In this document: piece by piece, positions 48,989 to 58,489 of the stretch
How the letters are laid out: every line of letters begins with the position of its first letter
Position numbering within the stretch: the first letter of the stretch is position 1
Assembly: GCF_008329715.1 (NCBI RefSeq)
Contig: NZ_VTSR01000032.1
Span: 186,001 to 250,000, forward strand
Direction of reading: 5' to 3'
DNA: 64,000 bases
Source: Gimesia chilikensis
GTDB taxonomy: Bacteria > Planctomycetota > Planctomycetia > Planctomycetales > Planctomycetaceae
Position numbers and translations under genes: made by a program
Notes under the pieces: generated by a model
Seen by the model: only the letters and a program-made list of their open reading frames with translations
What the model was told of the DNA's origin: nothing
The model's database searches: none

Positions 48989-50300
48989 ACTGTTCTTTCT
49001 CCGGGTCCCACTTTAGTTTTCGTTTCAGCCGCATGGCGATGTTACCCAGGTGGCAAATGCTGGCGGTAGAATGTCCGGCCTCAACGGGTTCGATGGGATC
49101 TTTCCGCGACTTGACTGAGTCAATGAAGTTCTGGTAATGATTCTCGCTGACGGGCAGGTGAATCTCATCTGCTGCGATCACCGAATTTTTGATGGCATCC
49201 GAGGATGCTTCCACCTCGCGCATATTGTTGACACTGAATTGAACCCAGCCTTCGGTGCCCTCGATGCGGGCTCCGAATCCGGGTTCTTGTGTACGACAAA
49301 TAAACTCGATCCCGTTGGCGTAGCGTGCGCGAAAGTCGGTTTTCATCGCGGTGGTGTAGAGATGCCCTTTGGGCGGCCAGACAACCCCCGGTTGATTCTC
49401 GAATTCCACCGGGCCAGTGCCGTCCATGTCCAGCGCCCACTGGATGATATCGGTTGAATGCGCACCAGTGTTGGTTACCTGGCCCCCTGAATAATCGAGA
49501 TGGAAACGGAAACGGTAGAAGCAGCGATCGCTGTGGTAGGGAACCATCGGTGCGGGGCCTAACCACATGTTATAATCAAATCCAGCGGGTACCGGCATTT
49601 CCTGCCAACCTGGGCCTGGTCCTGCACCGCTGCCATTAATAATAGAAACCACGCGTTTGACCTCGCCAATTCGACCATTGCGTACCAGTTCACACATGCG
49701 GCGCACGACTTTATTCGAGCGATACTGAGAGCCGGTCTGTAAAATGCGATTGTGCTTGCGAACCGCTTTGATCATCTGCTGACCATCATGAACCGTGAGT
49801 GACATGGGTTTCTGGCAATAGACGTCTTTGCCGGCTTCACAGGCTTTGACAGTCGCCAAGGCATGCCAATGATCGGGCAGAGTGATCATGACGGCATCGA
49901 TGTCTTCGCGTGCCAGAACATCGCGAAAGTCACTGTAGGCATCACATCCCTGGTACTTTCCCGATCGCACCTTATTGGCATAGTACTGATTTACTTTTTT
50001 CTGAGCGGGATCGCGTCCCAGAAAATGTTCCTTACGAGCATAGCCACCACTGGCTTTGTTGACGTCGCAGACGGCAACCACCTGGGCATCAGCAAGCCGC
50101 AACATGCCGGGCAGGTCGGCACGGCTCTGATTTCCACAACCAATCTGGGCAATGTTGATGCGGTTACTGGGGGCATTCGCACCAAAGACAGAACTGGGCA
50201 CGATGGTCGGCACCATAAAAGCAGTACTGGCGGCCGCAATAAAGTCACGTCGCGTCAGCTTGCTGCTCTTATTCTCAGGGGGGAGATTTTTATTTTGCAT
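48924..50300 (-). CDS. Gfo/Idh/MocA oxidoreductase with Tat leader
   Basis: 458 residues. The N-terminus has a Tat-type leader (LTRRDFIAAAS, about 15-40). A Rossmann domain follows with IAQIGCGNQSRADLP, AVCDVN and MITLPDHWHA, then EAGKDVYCQKPM with the catalytic-type Lys of the EKP/QKP motif, and a C-terminal alpha-beta domain. Family members oxidise or reduce sugars and sugar alcohols with NAD(P), and the exported planctomycete members are thought to act on periplasmic sugars. Ends overlap a doubtful plus-strand frame. Substrate unknown. Confidence 0.92.
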   Translation of the reverse strand: MQNKNLPPENKSSKLTRRDFIAAASTAFMVPTIVPSSVFGANAPSNRINIAQIGCGNQSRADLPGMLRLADAQVVAVCDVNKASGGYARKEHFLGRDPAQKKVNQYYANKVRSGKYQGCDAYSDFRDVLAREDIDAVMITLPDHWHALATVKACEAGKDVYCQKPMSLTVHDGQQMIKAVRKHNRILQTGSQYRSNKVVRRMCELVRNGRIGEVKRVVSIINGSGAGPGPGWQEMPVPAGFDYNMWLGPAPMVPYHSDRCFYRFRFHLDYSGGQVTNTGAHSTDIIQWALDMDGTGPVEFENQPGVVWPPKGHLYTTAMKTDFRARYANGIEFICRTQEPGFGARIEGTEGWVQFSVNNMREVEASSDAIKNSVIAADEIHLPVSENHYQNFIDSVKSRKDPIEPVEAGHSTASICHLGNIAMRLKRKLKWDPEKEQFIGDDEANQMLQRPYRAPWKI

Positions 50301-50498
50301 TTCGGAGCACTCTCTTTGAGATTGAGTTTGGGACCGGTTAAAGTATGGACTCTACAATAAAACAGTCTCTATTTTCACCATATCATTTCAGGCATTGTTA
50401 ATGCTATCAAAAGCTAGCCTGTGCCGACCTTTTTATCCAAGATTCCCGATATGGATTGAGTCTGAAGTTCCCCAGAAATAGTGGGCGCTGGAATTAGG

Positions 50499-50708
50499 TT
50501 ATACTGCCTGCTGAAACATTTCGGGACTCTGATAGCCCAGAGATGAATGGAGCCTTTCACCATTGTAGAACACTTCGATGTACTCGAAGATACTGTGACG
50601 GGCTGATGCCCGTGTCTCGTATTTCTGGCGATGAATCAGCTCTTTCTTGAGCGTTGCAAAGCAGCTTTCCATCACGGCATTGTCCGAACAGTCTCCTGAC
50701 AGGCCCCC
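50499..50708 (-). pseudogene. IS3-family orfB C-terminal remnant
   Basis: On the minus strand, the last ~69 residues of an IS3-type integrase: GDCSDNAVMESCFATLKKEL (catalytic Glu in MES), then IFEYIEVFYNGERLHSSLGY and a normal C-terminus. The sequence upstream of about 50708 is unrelated, so the body with the two catalytic Asp residues is gone. A different IS3 subgroup from the remnant at 26480, judging by sequence. No inverted repeats found. Confidence 0.8.
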
Positions 50709-51022
50709 TGAAAAACGGAGTAAATTAGAAAACAATATCGCAACCTTTATTTTCATCGGAGCGAATGTTGCAGGAGCAGTATGTTTTGAACTGATCACTC
50801 CGGGATGAATATAGACAAGATAAAATACCATTCTTTTTTCAGTATTTTTAAATTCTTTCGATCAAATAAGTAGATCGGATTTATGTCCAACTTAATTCGA
50901 GAACTGGCCAACTTCAGCTGTCTGCTTTTCACCAGTTTCTGTTTCTGGAAAGTAGAGAAAGGTTGATTGCTGGTTCCGACAATCAGAGACTGCTCTCAGC
51001 AGAGGCACGGCAGTACATCCTC
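50709..51022. other. Intergenic region between IS3 remnant and repeat copy 2
   Basis: About 314 bp with no recognised gene or repeat. Confidence 0.4.
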
Positions 51023-51206
51023 CCTGACCACTTACACGGGTGGTGAAGACGCCACTTTATCATTGCTCGTGCCCGGGATACCCATTGTGAATCCAGGCTT
51101 CTCCCTCTGCCGCTGGAAACCGTTCCTGTTCCGCTGAACGATTTTCAGCTACGGCGTTGCGTTGCCTTTTCATACAATGACGCGTCTGGATGCTGGAACT
51201 GAGTGG
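51023..51206 (+). repeat. ~183-bp dispersed direct repeat, copy 2
   Basis: Same orientation as the copy at 36483-36665, sharing the start CTGACCACTTACAC and the hairpin core GCTGAACGATTTTCAGC; both then have GGATGCTGGAACTGAGTGG. It lies about 310 bp from an IS3 remnant. Differences between copies are scattered substitutions and one or two short indels. Confidence 0.8.
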
Positions 51207-51810
51207 TAGATCACATCGGAGGAATCTGAACCGCAGGCAACGTTCCCCTTGTGGTACGAGGCAGGGGCGTCGCTGACCTGGTCTGTTTCTCTGTCAGTTT
51301 CCAACTGGCCGCGCTTGGTCTGAATTGCATGCGGGCGGTCCCTTGTTTCTGGTTGGGCGTTCTAAAGTTGGTCATGTTGGTTTTAAATTTTGTGAATCGG
51401 CGTGGGGGAGTCAAGTGGAATGGGTGTGTTGACCTGCTCTGAGTGTTCAGTGAAGAGGCTTGAGTCTGCTGTGAATTACTCTGAATGTGCTCCGAAATGA
51501 TTTGAATATGTACGAGAAATTGAGAACCGGTTCATTTTGTTCCGGTGAAAAGCGGGAAAAATCGACGGCGATTCAGGTGCTTCTGAGTCACAAGTGGGAC
51601 AGGTTCCAGTGCACGCATCATTCGCCTCGCGCGCGAAGCAGAATTACAAAAGAATACGATTCGGAAAGTGCCGATCAAGTGCAATTTGTTCCGTTCCAGA
51701 GACAGAACTGCACTGGAAATCGGGAAGGGGTTGCATGCAAATGCTGATCAAAGAGAGTCTAGGAAGGGAAGGTTGCCATAAGAGGATCGCGGGGGCTGTG
51801 GGAAAAGAAA
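51207..51810. other. Region without supported genes
   Basis: Frames such as 51487-51747 and 51594-51983 show no domains. The sequence may be part of a decayed mobile region. Nothing else recognised. Confidence 0.4.
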
Positions 51811-51840
51811 AACGGCTGCCCACTTTGGTGAGCAGCCGTT
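51811..51840 (-). terminator. Intrinsic terminator on the minus strand, no gene before it
   Basis: AACGGCTGC and GCAGCCGTT form a perfect 9-bp stem with a 12-base loop. Read on the minus strand the stem is followed by TTTTTCTTTTC, a normal release tract. No minus-strand gene lies upstream of it within the 400 bp to its right, so it is an orphan, possibly ending a small RNA or left by a lost gene. Confidence 0.6.
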
Positions 51841-51878
51841 GGAGTGGAGGCGGGACTAACGCTTTGGGGATTCCTGAA

Positions 51879-51919
51879 TCGGACACAGTCGGACAACGAA
51901 TCGGACATCATGTCGGACA
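51879..51919 (+). repeat. Four phased copies of TCGGACA
   Basis: The heptamer TCGGACA occurs at 51879, 51889, 51901 and 51913, so spacing is 10, 12 and 12 bases, roughly one helical turn. It lies 38 bp from the orphan terminator on the minus-strand upstream side. Could be binding sites for a protein or a remnant of a repetitive coding end. Confidence 0.6.
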
Positions 51920-52223
51920 GGAAATTATCGTGATCGTAGATCCGATAGCAGTCATGAGAGCAGCGGAAGGTTATTTATTGTGAATGGTGTCATTCAAGGG
52001 GACAGGTTAACTGCTCTGGATATTGGGAAGGGGAATCTGCAAACTCAGATTAAAAGGACTGAAAAAAGGGGAAAGCATCGTGAGAGAGAGCAAGTGGGGA
52101 ATGTGATTGAAAAGCTGGTGAAACGCTCTGAATATTCACAGTAGGGAATTGCAGCTGATCGATGTAAAACAGGTTTCAGTTTTACATGGGCTTCTATTTA
52201 TTGTAAAACAGATTGAGTGATTG

Positions 52224-53129
52224 ATGATTTCCGAGAGGCTGCAAACAGCGAGTAGAAATTACGAATCAGGGTTATTAATTTCAGCGGAATCAGGTGTGTT
52301 TTACGATTGTTATTGTGAGCAGCGGAATTTTATTCTGGCGTGTCTTGTCACGCTGTCTGGATGGGGATGCTTACCCGGTGAAGCAACTGCAGAGACGCCT
52401 CGTAAGATTTTAAAAGAGGCTGGAATCACCCCCAACACTGGTAAAACGCTTCCGCTGGAGACGGTTTTTACAGATCATACCGGTCAGGAACTTACTATTC
52501 GTACAGCGCTGGGGCAGCAGCCCACCGTGCTGTGTCTGGTCTATTTTGACTGTCCGATGCTCTGTAAACTTTCAGCAGATGGTTTGGTGCGAGCGGCCAA
52601 TGAATTACCGGAGACCGTGGGTGAGGATTACCGGGTGCTGCTGGTCAGTTTCAATCCGCAGGACACACCTGAGAAAGCAGCCCGGGCGCGACAGCGACTG
52701 ATTCAGAAATACGATCGAACACCAGGAGGCGAAGGCTGGTCCTGTCTTACCGGGTCTCAGTCCGAAATTGATCGACTGACCGGCGCTGTCGGGTTTAAGG
52801 CACGCTGGGATGAAGAACTGCAGCAGTATGCGCATGCCAGCGGTCTGGTGTTACTCTCCGGCGAGGGAGTGATCACCGGCTACCTGGATGGGGTCAGTTA
52901 TGCACCTCGTGAACTGTCCCGGGCAATCGACGCCGCCCGACAGTCGGAGGTGACGCAGCCTTCCACGAATTCGTTTCTGACCTGTTATTTATACGATCCG
53001 ACGACGGGACGCTTGGGCAGCGCAGTCCAGTGGGCCATTCGTATTCTGGGAGGACTTACGCTCATTGGACTGGTGTGGCTGGTGTGGCGTCTTCAGCAGG
53101 GGAGTCAAGCAGAGAGCAGCCCGGACTGA
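52224..53129 (+). CDS. SCO1/SenC-family copper-assembly protein
   Basis: 301 residues from the ATG at 52224; a TTG lies one codon upstream. The N-terminal region is long before a hydrophobic segment (about 35-55, LACLVTLSGWGCL), so a later start such as GTG 52296 is possible. The SCO thioredoxin fold has the copper pair CPMLC (in YFDCPMLCKL) and a later His (YAHASGL). A C-terminal membrane helix (about 270-290) anchors it, an uncommon place. SCO proteins load copper into the CuA centre of cytochrome oxidase subunit II. The adjacent convergent operon encodes such an oxidase, so it probably serves CoxB. Confidence 0.88.
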   Translation: MISERLQTASRNYESGLLISAESGVFYDCYCEQRNFILACLVTLSGWGCLPGEATAETPRKILKEAGITPNTGKTLPLETVFTDHTGQELTIRTALGQQPTVLCLVYFDCPMLCKLSADGLVRAANELPETVGEDYRVLLVSFNPQDTPEKAARARQRLIQKYDRTPGGEGWSCLTGSQSEIDRLTGAVGFKARWDEELQQYAHASGLVLLSGEGVITGYLDGVSYAPRELSRAIDAARQSEVTQPSTNSFLTCYLYDPTTGRLGSAVQWAIRILGGLTLIGLVWLVWRLQQGSQAESSPD

Positions 53130-53130
53130 G

Positions 53131-53511
53131 TCAGTCCGTTTCTGCAGGGGAAACGTGATCACTGGCAGAATAATGGGTCGCTGGTTCCAGGCCTGGTTCA
53201 ATTGTCTCTTCCAGACCTCGCGTTCGGTAATCAGTCATGACTCCCAGAATAGCGAAGGCCAGCCACAAGACACCCGCAATTGCAGTCAAACGCAGCACAC
53301 TGACGCCCCATCTTAAATTCATAAATACAGATACGATCAGCAGTGTTTTCAGAACTGCGATGGTGAGACCGGCGATCAGATGCGCTGCTCCCAGAGGCAG
53401 TTGAAACAGCCCCACGGTCAGAAGCAGCAGGGCCATGAGCAGCACGCAGGTCCAGACCAGTTGCGGTGTCGAGGCGTGTCGGTCTGAATGAGTTGTTGTC
53501 TCCTTTGGCAT
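53131..53511 (-). CDS. Cytochrome c oxidase subunit IV (CoxD-type)
   Basis: 126 residues with three membrane helices (about 17-38, 42-66 and 78-100), matching the small prokaryotic subunit IV of caa3 oxidases (LTVGLFQLPLGAAHLIAGL and VLKTLLIVSVFMNLRW). The subunit stabilises the complex. It is the last gene of the respiratory operon, 48 bp after CoxC, and its stop lies one base from the stop of the convergent SCO gene. Confidence 0.85.
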   Translation of the reverse strand: MPKETTTHSDRHASTPQLVWTCVLLMALLLLTVGLFQLPLGAAHLIAGLTIAVLKTLLIVSVFMNLRWGVSVLRLTAIAGVLWLAFAILGVMTDYRTRGLEETIEPGLEPATHYSASDHVSPAETD

Positions 53512-53559
53512 GATGTCAATTGCTCGCTTAGAATGTGTTTTTTAAACAGAGAGAATTTT

Positions 53560-54210
53560 TCAGACCAGATAAAACAGCGGAAACAGAAAGACCCAGATAA
53601 TATCCACAAAGTGCCAGTACAGGCCGATCACGGTCAACTGATTTTTGAGCTGAGCGGGAGCTTTCGTATTATGGAACCAGATTGCCAGCCCGATTACGAG
53701 GCTGATTCCAATGAGCATATGAAGGGCATGCAGACCTGTCATACAGAAAAAGAGTACGAAGAAAATCTCGGTGGAGCGGCCCGACAAGGGGGCAGCCTGT
53801 TTTGCCGGCCATTCGAATTCGTCTCCCGGAAAGAGGTTATGACCGATGAGATCGTGGTACTCATAAAACTCCAGGCTCAAAAACAGAACACCTAATCCTG
53901 CCGTGATCAGCAGATTCCAGAAGACCTGACGATAATGATCCTGCTCAAAGACCTCTTCCGAGATTGCGACCAGCAGACTGCCCAGCAGCAGAAATCCTGT
54001 CATGACGGCTCCCGACCAGATCGCCAGATGTTTGCTGCCCGCCTGGAAGGCTGCAGGGTACTCGTAGCGATAAACGGTATATGCGACAAACAGGCCTCCA
54101 AAGAACAATACTTCAGTAGCCAGGAAGATCCACATCCCCAGTAGAGCCGCCGAGTGCTCTTGTTCGCTGTTGTCAAATTGCATGGCAACTAAAGTCGCGT
54201 TTTTATTCAT
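53560..54210 (-). CDS. coxC: Cytochrome c oxidase subunit III
   Basis: 216 residues with five membrane helices, the short form of subunit III seen in caa3 oxidases. Family marks include [20 protein letters not shown] at the N-terminus, the helix [19 protein letters not shown], and [18 protein letters not shown] at the end. Its ATG overlaps the stop of coxA by four bases (ATGA). Subunit III supports proton uptake and stability of the oxidase. Confidence 0.94.
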   Translation of the reverse strand: MNKNATLVAMQFDNSEQEHSAALLGMWIFLATEVLFFGGLFVAYTVYRYEYPAAFQAGSKHLAIWSGAVMTGFLLLGSLLVAISEEVFEQDHYRQVFWNLLITAGLGVLFLSLEFYEYHDLIGHNLFPGDEFEWPAKQAAPLSGRSTEIFFVLFFCMTGLHALHMLIGISLVIGLAIWFHNTKAPAQLKNQLTVIGLYWHFVDIIWVFLFPLFYLV

Positions 54211-55838
54211 GGCTGACTCAGTTTCCTGTCCGTGTTTTCAAGTGATTCGGCTCCCGTTGTGCTGTATTGATAAGCGGGTTCTGTTACGCGAGGCGGATCC
54301 TTGAAATTGTGCTCCGGAGGGGGAGATGTGGTAGTCCATTCCAGTCCGGTAGCCTGCCAGGGGTTACTGTCGGACCGTTGACCATATTTTAGTGACCAGA
54401 GCAGATAGAGCAGGGGAAGTAGATATCCGATGCCCAGGATCGAAGCGCCGAGTGTGCTCATGACATGAAAGACCTGGAATTCGCCGGGGTAGGTGTGATA
54501 GCGTCGTGGATTTCCCAGGTAGCCCAGAATAAACTGGGGAAAGAAAGTCATGTTGAAACCGGCAAAGACGATCAGTGCATTGATGCGTCCCAGCCATTCC
54601 GAATAGAGTCGTCCCGTCATTTTTGGCCACCAGAAGTGCAGGCCCCCCAGATAGGCCATGACCATCCCCCCCACCATGATGTAATGAAAATGAGCGATGA
54701 TGAAATAGGTGTCGTGTACGTGCACGTCGAAAGCCAATGTCGCCAGGCAGATGCCGGTCAGACCGCCAATTGTAAACAGACCTATGAAACCCAGCGCATA
54801 GAGCATGGGGGTAGATAGTGAAATACGTCCCTTATAAAGTGTGGCAGTCCAGTTGAAGACTTTGACAGCAGAGGGAACCGCAACCAGCATGCTCAGCAGT
54901 GAGAAAAACAATCCTGCATATAAGGACTGTCCGCTGACGAACATGTGATGTCCCCAGACCAGAAAGCCCAGGATCGCGATCGCCAGGCTTGCCATGGCGA
55001 TGAATTCGTATCCAAAAATCCGCTTGCGGGCGAAGCAGGGAATGATTTCACTGATGACTCCCATGCCAGGCAGAATCATGATGTACACCGCAGGATGTGA
55101 GTAAAACCAGAACAGATGCTGGAATAACAGCGGATCCCCGCCGATTCCCGGATCAAAAACCCCGACTCCCAGTAGCCGCTCGACGGCCATCAGCGCTAGC
55201 GTCACCGCCAGAACGGGAGTGGCCAGCACCATGATCAGACTGGTGGCATACGTCGACCAGATAAACAGTGGCAGTCGGAACCATTTCATTCCGGGACAAC
55301 GCATGGTGTGTATCGTTACGATAAAGTTCAGGCCGGTGAGGATGGATGAAAAACCCGTTATAAAGACGCCGGTCGCCGCCAGGATCACATGCGAATTGGC
55401 GTAGGTGCTGCTGTAGGGCGTGTAGAATGTCCAGCCTGTATCCACGCCGCCGGCAATCACGACATACAGCGTAAACAGTCCCCCTGCTATGAACAGGTAC
55501 CAGCTCAGCAGGTTCAAGCGGGGGAAGGCGAGATCGCGGGCGCCAATCATCAGCGGGACCAGAAAATTCCCCAGTACATTGGGTACCGCGGGGATCAGGA
55601 AAAACCAGACCATGATAATCCCATGCAGGGAAAACAAACGATTATAGGTATCGGCTGAGAGTAGATCGCCCTGTGGTGTAATCAGTTCCAGACGAAACAG
55701 CACTGCAGCTGCTCCGCCGACAAAAAAGAAGAATGTCAGCGAGAGCATATACAGAATGGCAATCCGTTTGTGATCCAGGGTGATTAACCAGGATCGCAAA
55801 GTCGTGCCTTGATTTAAATAGGATTGATTCGTGGTCAT
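54207..55838 (-). CDS. coxA: Cytochrome c oxidase subunit I, A2-type
   Basis: 543 residues with 12 membrane helices. It carries the high-spin heme and CuB histidines ([22 protein letters not shown]). The helix VI motif reads YSHPAVYI rather than the GHPEVY of A1 enzymes, so the usual D-channel glutamate is replaced and a Tyr-Ser pair is present: the mark of A2-type heme-copper oxidases such as those of Rhodothermus and Thermus. It reduces oxygen to water and pumps protons. It lies between coxB and coxC and overlaps coxC. Confidence 0.96.
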   Translation of the reverse strand: MTTNQSYLNQGTTLRSWLITLDHKRIAILYMLSLTFFFFVGGAAAVLFRLELITPQGDLLSADTYNRLFSLHGIIMVWFFLIPAVPNVLGNFLVPLMIGARDLAFPRLNLLSWYLFIAGGLFTLYVVIAGGVDTGWTFYTPYSSTYANSHVILAATGVFITGFSSILTGLNFIVTIHTMRCPGMKWFRLPLFIWSTYATSLIMVLATPVLAVTLALMAVERLLGVGVFDPGIGGDPLLFQHLFWFYSHPAVYIMILPGMGVISEIIPCFARKRIFGYEFIAMASLAIAILGFLVWGHHMFVSGQSLYAGLFFSLLSMLVAVPSAVKVFNWTATLYKGRISLSTPMLYALGFIGLFTIGGLTGICLATLAFDVHVHDTYFIIAHFHYIMVGGMVMAYLGGLHFWWPKMTGRLYSEWLGRINALIVFAGFNMTFFPQFILGYLGNPRRYHTYPGEFQVFHVMSTLGASILGIGYLLPLLYLLWSLKYGQRSDSNPWQATGLEWTTTSPPPEHNFKDPPRVTEPAYQYSTTGAESLENTDRKLSQP

Positions 55839-55881
55839 TTGATTGATTCACGTTCGTAGTCTGTGAGCGGTCTGGTTTTAT

Positions 55882-56898
55882 TTACTGTTCATCCTGTGTT
55901 GACGTATTTTGATTGCGAGTCATGACCGACTTATTGTTCTCTGAAGCAGGGATCGGCCCGCTGACATTAGCAATCGATTTCAGGTACGCGGTGATCTGCA
56001 GGATCTGCTCCGGAGTCAGACGCGACTGATAGCTGGGCATCAGCTTTTCATAGCCTTTGTGAATCTGTAATTGGGGATTCACGATCGCATTGCGGATAAA
56101 GCGGGCATCTGCTTCGACGGTTTCACCGCTGTCAATTCGAACCTGGCTGCCATACAGGCCAGCCAGCGGAGGCCCGCTGCGATTTCCTTCGACCGAATCG
56201 TGACACTGCAGACACCCGAAAGCGGTCAGATGTCGTCTTCCCTGTTGTTCAGGGGAAAGTTTATCCCCTGCGGCCAGCCATTGTTCATACTCTTCGGGTG
56301 ACTGGACGACAACGGTACCCCGCATCGCGGAATGACTGGTGCCGCAATATTCCGCACAAAACAAATGATAAATACCGGTTTTTGTGGGGCGAAACCAGAG
56401 CGTTGTGTAACGGGCCGGCAGGACATCCTGTTTCGTACGGAAGGCAGGCACAAAGAAACTGTGAATCACATCTTCCGAGATCATAGTGAGGCGCACGGGT
56501 TGACCGACGGGCACGTGTAACTGATTGATTTCCCGTCTCCCCTGCTCATGGCCGATTTTCCACATCCACTGCTTGGCAACGACATAGACGTTTGTCGTGT
56601 CAGCAGGGGGCTGATGACCTCGAACATAGACTGCAGCCCCCCAGCCGAAAAAGATCAGCAGGATCAGCAGGGGAACGATCGTCCAGCCGATTTCAACAGC
56701 GATATGATGACGTTCCATCCAGCCGGAACTCCGGTTGACTTCTCGGGTGTGGTAATACCGCACTACAAAATAAAACAGGGCGACTGCAATTCCTAAAGAA
56801 AACAGAGTCGAAACTCCCAAGAGCGCCAGCGCCAGTAGATCGATCTCACTTCCCCCACTTGAGGCAATTTCGGGCAGTAAGCGAAATGAGGTGTTCAT
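55882..56898 (-). CDS. coxB: Cytochrome c oxidase subunit II with fused cytochrome c
   Basis: 338 residues. Two membrane helices (about 24-48 and 70-92) anchor a CuA domain with the ligand pattern CAEYCGTSHSAM, followed by a cytochrome c domain with CLQCH (about residues 224-310). The fusion is what defines caa3 oxidases: electrons come from ActE or another cytochrome to this heme, then CuA, then heme a. Its ATG overlaps the stop of the preceding small gene (ATGA), and coxA follows after 43 bp. Confidence 0.95.
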   Translation of the reverse strand: MNTSFRLLPEIASSGGSEIDLLALALLGVSTLFSLGIAVALFYFVVRYYHTREVNRSSGWMERHHIAVEIGWTIVPLLILLIFFGWGAAVYVRGHQPPADTTNVYVVAKQWMWKIGHEQGRREINQLHVPVGQPVRLTMISEDVIHSFFVPAFRTKQDVLPARYTTLWFRPTKTGIYHLFCAEYCGTSHSAMRGTVVVQSPEEYEQWLAAGDKLSPEQQGRRHLTAFGCLQCHDSVEGNRSGPPLAGLYGSQVRIDSGETVEADARFIRNAIVNPQLQIHKGYEKLMPSYQSRLTPEQILQITAYLKSIANVSGPIPASENNKSVMTRNQNTSTQDEQ

Positions 56899-57317
56899 GG
56901 CTGCTGATCCCCCGACTGCTGATCTGTATCTTCAGGAAATGCCTGCAGACCCTGTTCAGACAGCAGCTCGATTGCACGTTCAAGCGGAATCCGAGCCCGC
57001 TGATGTTCCGCATCCTGCCAGGCGTAAGAGTCGAGAATCTGTGCCTCACGGCTTTGCTGGCGTTGACGATCATAAGCCTGATTCGGAGCGACACCCGGTG
57101 AAGACTGTTGCTGTTGCCACGCCTGATCTGCATGCTCCAGAGGGAAACCCGTGGAAAACTGGTGGATAGTAAGCTTGATCACTCCCAGGCAAATCAGCAG
57201 CATGAGCAATATACCGCCGGTTGCTCCCCAGATTCCGAGAGAATTTAACCCTTCAGGCTCAGGCGAGTGATCCTGATGGTTGTTTCGTTTTGAATCAGGC
57301 TTATGAAAATCAGTCAT
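56895..57317 (-). CDS. Small membrane protein between ActF and CoxB, unknown function
   Basis: 140 residues from the ATG at 57317. A hydrophilic N-terminus (about 1-30) is followed by one membrane helix (about 33-57, GIWGATGGILLMLLICLGVI) and a Gln-rich, charged C-terminal region (about 60-140) with many short helical stretches (QQQQSSPGVAPNQAYDRQRQ). It starts 23 bp after ActF and overlaps coxB by four bases. It has no known motif. Position between the two respiratory complexes suggests a subunit or assembly factor that joins them, an inference. Confidence 0.8.
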   Translation of the reverse strand: MTDFHKPDSKRNNHQDHSPEPEGLNSLGIWGATGGILLMLLICLGVIKLTIHQFSTGFPLEHADQAWQQQQSSPGVAPNQAYDRQRQQSREAQILDSYAWQDAEHQRARIPLERAIELLSEQGLQAFPEDTDQQSGDQQP

Positions 57318-57340
57318 ATATCTGTGCCTTCTTTGTTGAA

Positions 57341-58489
57341 TCATTCTGATCGACGCGCATCGTGGTGAATCACCAGTTCCATGGCCAGGAGATAGCAGCC
57401 GCTGACGGCCGTCAAAGCCGGTATCAGGGACCAGTGAAGACCTGTTGGCGGAGTCAGATGCCCGCCAGGGAGCACCATCCATGATAGTTCTACCAGCCGA
57501 ACCAGCAGCAGAAACAGTGCCAGCGATCCCAGCTTGACCGGATCCTGTTTGAAATCCCTTGAGAGCAGGCAGACAAGCGGAATGAAAAAACCAGCTGTCG
57601 CCAATACTGGCGTGATCCAGGACCAACTGCCAGCCAGTCGTCTCTGATAGAAGGCTGCTTCCTGGGGGAGATTTCCCGACCACATGATCAGGAACTGGGC
57701 CAGAGAAAGATAAGCCCAGAGCATCACGAAGGCGAGTAGCAGATTTCCCAGATCGTTCCAGATTTTGGGATTGGTGTGGTAATCGTCGCTTAAAGGCCAG
57801 AATACTTTCCCCGCGATTGCAGCTGCCAGCGCGGCAAGTAAAGCTCCCATCCCTAACAGGGCGCCAAACATAGTAGACATGAAAAACGGATCGAGTGACA
57901 TGATCCAATCCATGGCAGCCCAAGTGACAGAAATCAGGATTGCGATTAAGCCCAAACCGGCCGTTGCCTGTCCTCCCGCAATCAGGATCTGCTCCTCGGC
58001 GGAAATCTTTTTTTGACGAGTTCGCCACATGGTGCCAGCTACCAACCAGATCAAAACGAACCAGATGATGAAATAAAGCACTGTCCGTGCGACATAAAAC
58101 ACAGGCTGCAGGAACCATTGTCGATGACTGACGAGTTCCAGACCTGCGAAGAAATCAGAATTTGACCACGGGTAAATTTCCGGGATTCCCAGCAGAACCG
58201 GTACAAACAACAGTGCAACCACCGGCATTAAGCGGGCATGCAGAACCAGCCGACTCCAGACCGGTTTGCTCCAGCGTCCCCCGGTGAGTATGGGGATCAG
58301 CAGCAGTGTCAGGCTCCCCAGAGAAATGCTCCAGGGCCATAAGACCGCCATCAGCCATGACAGGAAAAATTCTCTGGGGGAAACAAATCCCACCAGGCCG
58401 CTGAGTGCCAGCGCAGCAGCGGTTACTGCCAGCAACATTTTTCTGGTACGTGCTCCAAAATCAGGATGTGTGGCCAGTGTGGTATTCAT
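57341..58489 (-). CDS. actF: Alternative complex III subunit ActF
   Basis: 382 residues with about ten membrane helices, related to ActC/NrfD-type proteins. In alternative complex III, ActF is the second large quinol-site membrane subunit (quinone-binding subunit 2). Motifs include GFVSPREFFLSWLMAVLWPW near the N-terminus and AFVMLWAYLSLAQFLIMWSG in the later helices. Its start overlaps the ActE stop (ATGA), indicating coupled translation, and the small membrane protein gene follows. Confidence 0.9.
   Translation of the reverse strand: MNTTLATHPDFGARTRKMLLAVTAAALALSGLVGFVSPREFFLSWLMAVLWPWSISLGSLTLLLIPILTGGRWSKPVWSRLVLHARLMPVVALLFVPVLLGIPEIYPWSNSDFFAGLELVSHRQWFLQPVFYVARTVLYFIIWFVLIWLVAGTMWRTRQKKISAEEQILIAGGQATAGLGLIAILISVTWAAMDWIMSLDPFFMSTMFGALLGMGALLAALAAAIAGKVFWPLSDDYHTNPKIWNDLGNLLLAFVMLWAYLSLAQFLIMWSGNLPQEAAFYQRRLAGSWSWITPVLATAGFFIPLVCLLSRDFKQDPVKLGSLALFLLLVRLVELSWMVLPGGHLTPPTGLHWSLIPALTAVSGCYLLAMELVIHHDARRSE

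Noticed and set aside
51487-51983. Overlapping plus-strand frames as genes
   Set aside because: They run through the orphan terminator and heptamer array and show no domain.
56895-58118. Long 407-codon frame extending across actF on the same strand
   Set aside because: Its first two thirds is an alternative frame of actF; only the last 140 codons, from the ATG at 57317, are a real gene.
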